The notes under the pieces were generated by a model. That model had not been told where the DNA came from, did not search any database, and worked only from the letters and a program-made list of their open reading frames with translations. The translations under genes were made by a program, and so were the position numbers. Shown here one piece after another: positions 60,563 to 64,000 of a DNA stretch of 64,000 nucleotides. Position 1 is the stretch's first letter; each line of letters opens with the position of its first letter. Source of the DNA: Stigmatella erecta (GTDB lineage: Bacteria > Myxococcota > Myxococcia > Myxococcales > Myxococcaceae); the NCBI RefSeq assembly GCF_900111745.1, contig NZ_FOIJ01000003.1, positions 248,001 through 312,000 on the forward strand, in the 5' to 3' direction.

Positions 60563-61081
60563 GTGCAAGACCTTACGGCCAAGAGTCCGCGCGACTCCGA
60601 AGTGCTGATGACGCAGATGATCCTTCCCCCGGACGCCAACAACCTGAACGCGGCGTTCGGCGGCAAGGTCATGCAATGGATTGACATCTGCGGGGCCATC
60701 GCGGCACAGCGCCACTGCAGGCAGGTGGTGGTGACCGCCTCCATGGACGATCTGCACTTCCATGCCTCCATTCGCGTGGGATGGATTGCCCTGCTGCGCT
60801 CGCGCGTGCTCGCCGCCTTCCACAGCTCCATGGAGGTGGGGGTCACGGTACACGCGGAGAACCCGCTCACCGGCGAGCGCACCCTTACCACCAGTGCGCT
60901 GATGACCTTCGTGGCCCTCAACAAGGACGGGAGCCGCGCCCAGGTGCCGCCCCTGCGGCTCACGACGGAGGAAGAGCGCGGGGCCCATCAGGAAGCCGAG
61001 GAGCGGCGCGCCCAGCGCCTCGCCCGCAGGAAGGAATCGCAGGCCTGGCTGCGGGTGATGGCCCCTCCGCCAGGGGACTGA
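60563..61081 (+). CDS. Hotdog-fold acyl-CoA thioesterase
   Basis: A 172-residue acyl-CoA hydrolase of the BFIT/YciA type. The hotdog signature is L-N-A-A-F-G-G-K-V-M-Q-W-I-D near residues 28-41 (catalytic Asn/Asp), followed by V-V-V-T-A-S-M-D-D-L and F-V-A-L-N-K-D-G. Residues 135-172 are a charged helical tail. The start is GTG 60563 with GAGGAG 6-8 bases upstream. It hydrolyses acyl-CoAs, and whether it works on a p-coumaroyl- or another aromatic thioester is an open question raised only by its neighbour. Confidence 0.85.
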   Translation: MQDLTAKSPRDSEVLMTQMILPPDANNLNAAFGGKVMQWIDICGAIAAQRHCRQVVVTASMDDLHFHASIRVGWIALLRSRVLAAFHSSMEVGVTVHAENPLTGERTLTTSALMTFVALNKDGSRAQVPPLRLTTEEERGAHQEAEERRAQRLARRKESQAWLRVMAPPPGD

Positions 61082-61102
61082 AGCGCCCACCGCCAGGCCC
61101 AC

Positions 61103-61133
61103 CGCCCTCCTCCGCTCAGCGGGGAAGAGGGCG
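61103..61133. repeat. Hairpin in a convergent gap
   Basis: Outer arms CGCCCTC (61103-61109) and GAGGGCG (61127-61133) enclose a second short stem CCGC/GCGG. It lies 20 bases after the thioesterase stop and before the stop of the convergent Fe-S gene, so it is a plausible bidirectional terminator without T tracts. Confidence 0.4.
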
Positions 61134-61147
61134 CGGGGCCACCGGCA

Positions 61148-61531
61148 TCAGGTGGTGAAGGAGGTGCCGCAACCGCAGGAGGACTTGGCGTTCGGGTTCT
61201 CGAACTTGAAGCCCGCGCCCGTCACGGACGTGACGAAGTCCACCACGGTGCCCAGCAGGTACTTGCTGCTCAGCGCGTCGGTGGTGATCTTCACGCCGTC
61301 CTGCTCCCAGACGTGATCATTCGGCTTGGCTTCCTTGACCAGGTTGAGATCGTACCCCAGGCCGCTGCAGCCTGCGGGCACCACGCGGATGGAGAAAAAG
61401 TAGCCCTCGAACCCCTGGGCCTTGATGACCTCCTTCACCTGGGACACCGCGGCCACAGAGAGCCGTACCGGGTTGAGGGGGGTGGCCTGCACGTCCAGCG
61501 AAGCAGGAGCAGGGGTGGTCGTCGTATCCAT
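61148..61531 (-). CDS. A-type iron-sulfur carrier (IscA/HesB/ErpA family)
   Basis: A 127-residue A-type carrier that delivers Fe-S clusters to apoproteins. Three ligands are visible: the Cys of V-P-A-G-C-S-G-L-G near residue 55 and the two in S-S-C-G-C-G near 119-121. The intervening L-G-T-V-V-D-F and F-K-F-E-N-P-N-A are family-typical. The first 20 residues are a Thr/Pro/Ala-rich extension. It is not part of an isc or suf operon here; its neighbours are a convergent thioesterase and a divergent rhodanese, both single genes. The exact subtype (IscA, SufA or ErpA) cannot be assigned from the sequence. Confidence 0.93.
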   Translation of the reverse strand: MDTTTTPAPASLDVQATPLNPVRLSVAAVSQVKEVIKAQGFEGYFFSIRVVPAGCSGLGYDLNLVKEAKPNDHVWEQDGVKITTDALSSKYLLGTVVDFVTSVTGAGFKFENPNAKSSCGCGTSFTT

Positions 61532-61623
61532 GTTCGTCAGTCTCCTTGCCTGCGCCTTATAACGCCAGGCGTCGCGAATGCCATCCGTCCTGCAGTGGAA
61601 ACCCAGGTTATACCCCAGCCTAC

Positions 61624-61956
61624 ATGCCCATTCCGGAGATTTCCCCCGCTGAGCTGGCCGCCCGCCTGGAGGGGCCCGCCGAGCAACGGCCCGTCCTCCT
61701 GGACGTGCGCTTCGCCGAGGAGCACGAGTACGTGGCCCTGCCCGGCTCGGTGCTCATTCCCCTGACCGAGCTGGAGGAGCGCGCCCCGGAGCTGGAGCCC
61801 CTCCGGGGCCGCCCCGTGGTCGTCTACTGCCACCATGGCGTCCGCAGCCTGGATGGCGCGGCGTACCTGCGGTCGCTGGGCCTCGAGGCCGTCTCGCTCC
61901 GGGGCGGCATCGATCTGTACGCGCGCGCGGTGGACCCGCGCCTGCCGCGCTACTAG
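61624..61956 (+). CDS. Single-domain rhodanese
   Basis: A 110-residue single rhodanese domain, which carries sulfur as a cysteine persulfide. The active loop is C-H-H-G-V-R-S with C69, which fits single-domain rhodaneses of the GlpE/PspE type. D-V-R near 27 and the L-R-G-G-I segment near 93 are the other typical features. The start ATG 61624 gives the normal family length; the open frame before it is out of family. It is divergent from the A-type carrier (92-base gap), which fits a sulfur or Fe-S role. Its stop codon overlaps the stop of the convergent kinase gene in a shared CTAG. Confidence 0.9.
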   Translation: MPIPEISPAELAARLEGPAEQRPVLLDVRFAEEHEYVALPGSVLIPLTELEERAPELEPLRGRPVVVYCHHGVRSLDGAAYLRSLGLEAVSLRGGIDLYARAVDPRLPRY

Positions 61957-64000
61957 GGCATCACCTTGGCGGTCTTGGCGTTCAGGTCCGCCGACACCGT
62001 GGTGGTGTCGCCCCGCTTGACCTGGACCTCCACCGTCAGGGGCTCGTCGAGCTTCTCGCTGTGAAGCTCCAGCACGTGCGGGCCCTCCATCAGATCGAAC
62101 GGGATGCCCGGGGTGAAGTCGTAGATGTCCTGGCCCCGCTCGCGGATGGTGATCTTCCCCGGGTTGCGGGGGCTCACCTTGAGCTGGACGGAGCCCATCT
62201 TGAACTCGCGCTTGATGACCTTCGTCTCGCCGGGCTCGCCGTAGGGCAGCTCCTCCTCGGCGTAGATGCCCTGCTGCCGGTTCTCCAGCACCAGCGTGTC
62301 CTGGATGTGCGCGCCCGCCACGCCCTTGAGGGGCGTCTCGCCCAGCTCGGTCAAGGGCTCGGAGCTGCCGCACCGGTCGCTGTGGCGCACCGTCACGTGG
62401 GTCTTCGGAGAGGTGTCCACCGACACCAGGATGCCCTGGCCGTCGATGCCCTTGATGTTGAGCTTGTCCCGGAAGGCGAAGATGAGCCCGGCCACCGCGA
62501 GCACCACGGCCCCGGCGAGGACCTTCTTGAGCGCCTCGCCCGGGTTGCGCAGCAGGGCCTTCTTCGGCTTGGACGTCACAGGGGCCGAAGGCGACGAGGG
62601 CTCGTCCTCCTCCACCACCACGGACTTGCGCGGGGGCGCCTCCCGCATCTCCACGCTGCTCTTGGGGAGCACGCCCGTGCGCCGGCGCGGGGGCTGGGAG
62701 GGCTCGCCCGCGGGCCGCACCTGGCTCACGTGGCCCGTGGTCCTGCGCCGGGGCGGGGGCGCGGGCGGCGGGGTGGGCTCGGGCTCCGGCAACTGGGTGC
62801 GCTCGGAGTCCTCGTAAGGGTCCTCTTCCTCCTGGCGCTTCGCCCGGGCCTCCAGCGCGAGCGCCGCGCGGGAGGGCCGGGGCGCGGGCCGGTCCTCTTC
62901 CCCGGAGAGCGGCACCTGCCGGGAGGCGCTGCGCCGCACGGGCAGCGTGTCCTCGGCGGGGCTCTTCATCTCCGGGCGCGAGGGAATGCGTCCGACGGCC
63001 GTCTGGCCGGCGCTCGTGGCCCGGCGAGGCGTCTCCCCCGGGCGCCGGGGCGTGGGGGCCACCTGGGTGCCCTGCGGCGCCAGGTACTCGTTCATCTCCT
63101 CGTGCAGCGAGGGCGGCTGGGAGGTGCGCGTGGCGGGCCGGATGCCCGTGGAGGTGCGGGGCCGGTCGTGACGCTGGGAGCTCTCCCCCGGAGGGGCCTC
63201 CCAGCGCATGTCCGCCACGGCGGGCGGCGGGGTGCGCGACGGCCGGGCGGGCGCGGGCTCCGCGGGCGGGGGCGCGGGCGGGGCCAGGTTGGCCGAGCTG
63301 CTGGAGTCCTCGCCGTTGGGCTCGGGGTTGCCGGTCTTCTTCTCCTCCAGGAGCCGGTCCGCGAAGAGCGTCTCCATCAGCTCGGAGATCTGCACGGAGC
63401 TGGCCACCGCCTGCTCGCGCACGAGGGCCTCCTCCAGGGCGAGCTGGAACTGGCGCGCGTCGCGGTAGCGGTCATCGGCCGCCTTGGCCAGCGCCCGCAT
63501 CACCACCTCGTCCATGCCCGGGGGCACGTCGGCCACCTGGGAGGGCGGCTGGATGCTGCACTCGAGCGCCGCCTGGAGCGTGGCCAGCTCCGTCTCGCGC
63601 TTGAGCGGGCGGTTGCACGTGAGCAGTTCGTAGAGCACCAGCCCGATGGCGAAGATGTCCGCGCGGTGGTCCAGCGCCTTGCCCGAGGCCTGCTCCGGCG
63701 CCATGTAGGCGAACTTGCCCTTGATGGCGCCCGACTTCGTGAGCCCCACCTGGTCGGCGGCCTTGGCGATGCCGAAGTCCACCAGCTTCACCGAGCCGTC
63801 GAAGCTGATGAGGATGTTCTGCGGGGAGATGTCCCGGTGCACCACCTTGAGGGGGCGCCCCGCGTCGTCCGTCCGGGTGTGCGCGTAGTACAGGCCCTCG
63901 CACGCCGCGGCGACGATGCGGATGGCCAGGGGGCGGGCAATCCACTGGTCCTTGCCGTAGGCCTTGCGCATCACCCGGCCCAGGTCCTCGCCGTGGACGA
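61953..64000 (-). CDS. Transmembrane Ser/Thr protein kinase (partial at right edge)
   Basis: The visible 681 residues lack the N-terminus, which lies beyond the window. The kinase catalytic half shows H-R-D-I-S-P-Q-N, V-D-F-G-I-A-K and K-G-K-F-A-Y-M-A-P-E-Q, with the activation segment nearly identical in layout to the kinase at 54678-57104. A Pro/Arg-rich linker of about 290 residues follows, then one membrane helix (about 515-533, V-L-A-G-A-V-V-L-A-V-A-G) and a C-terminal PEGA-like β-region containing V-T-V-R-H and I-T-I-R-E-R-G. It is the same class of receptor kinase as its neighbour but not an obvious duplicate: linker and tail differ. The start and nucleotide-binding loop are not visible. 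Its stop shares bases with the rhodanese stop. Confidence 0.9.
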   Translation of the reverse strand, partial: VHGEDLGRVMRKAYGKDQWIARPLAIRIVAAACEGLYYAHTRTDDAGRPLKVVHRDISPQNILISFDGSVKLVDFGIAKAADQVGLTKSGAIKGKFAYMAPEQASGKALDHRADIFAIGLVLYELLTCNRPLKRETELATLQAALECSIQPPSQVADVPPGMDEVVMRALAKAADDRYRDARQFQLALEEALVREQAVASSVQISELMETLFADRLLEEKKTGNPEPNGEDSSSSANLAPPAPPPAEPAPARPSRTPPPAVADMRWEAPPGESSQRHDRPRTSTGIRPATRTSQPPSLHEEMNEYLAPQGTQVAPTPRRPGETPRRATSAGQTAVGRIPSRPEMKSPAEDTLPVRRSASRQVPLSGEEDRPAPRPSRAALALEARAKRQEEEDPYEDSERTQLPEPEPTPPPAPPPRRRTTGHVSQVRPAGEPSQPPRRRTGVLPKSSVEMREAPPRKSVVVEEDEPSSPSAPVTSKPKKALLRNPGEALKKVLAGAVVLAVAGLIFAFRDKLNIKGIDGQGILVSVDTSPKTHVTVRHSDRCGSSEPLTELGETPLKGVAGAHIQDTLVLENRQQGIYAEEELPYGEPGETKVIKREFKMGSVQLKVSPRNPGKITIRERGQDIYDFTPGIPFDLMEGPHVLELHSEKLDEPLTVEVQVKRGDTTTVSADLNAKTAKVMP

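Overview
The window is about 64 kb of very GC-rich bacterial chromosome, almost fully coding on both strands, with no rRNA, tRNA, CRISPR array or insertion sequence that I can see. Gene content points to a myxobacterium of the Cystobacterineae (Myxococcus/Stigmatella/Cystobacter type). The evidence is a CdnL/CarD-type RNA polymerase-binding protein that matches my memory of the Myxococcus protein closely, two serine/threonine kinases with long Pro/Glu-rich linkers and a C-terminal transmembrane anchor, tail-anchored FHA proteins, a hybrid histidine kinase, and several exported proteins with no recognisable family. Species cannot be fixed from sequence alone.

Layout. 1-2848: end of a di-haem peroxidase-like gene, a small helical protein, a secreted repeat protein and a DUF507 protein. 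2990-10272 (minus): cysS, an exported M28 peptidase, uvrB, uvrC. 10370-12295: a tail-anchored FHA protein, a two-helix membrane protein, and cdnL ending in a very clear intrinsic terminator. 12496-19718: comEC with a translationally coupled 84-residue protein, a CBM9-like lipoprotein, a ricin-type lectin, a SUI1-like protein, a D-2-hydroxyacid dehydrogenase and a second FHA protein. 19725-29750 (minus): addB-addA-purA-TPR-membrane protein, a tight run. 29800-36445: PAP2 phosphatase, CBS protein, a Dbr1-like metallophosphoesterase, a large von Willebrand/choice-of-anchor lipoprotein and an EamA transporter. 36610-43843 (plus): uvrA, a VanY-type peptidase and two tandem POT peptide transporters. 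43865-49982 (minus): a tightly coupled three-gene signalling operon. 50322-64000: nadA, zinc-ribbon, cysteine-rich exported, SprT-like, kinase, GDPD, deoxynucleoside kinase, PYP-like PAS, thioesterase, A-type Fe-S carrier and rhodanese genes, then a second kinase that runs off the end.

Themes. DNA repair and recombination is strongly represented (uvrA, uvrB, uvrC, addAB, comEC). uvrA, addB and the SprT-like gene share a -10-like hexamer placed only 9-14 nt before the ATG with no Shine-Dalgarno, as in leaderless or near-leaderless transcripts. The best candidate for an undescribed system is the operon at 43865-49982: a receiver + two PilZ-like + acetyltransferase-like protein, a SAM methyltransferase, and a V4R-like sensor kinase with HK-REC-HK order, joined by overlapping stop/start codons. 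A second is the photoactive-yellow-protein-like PAS protein at 59977-60414, which keeps the chromophore-binding Cys and the buried Glu but not the active-site Tyr.

Limits: family assignments come from reading the translated sequence; no database search or computed alignment was possible. Start sites were chosen from ribosome-binding sites, signal peptides and family length, and alternatives are stated.
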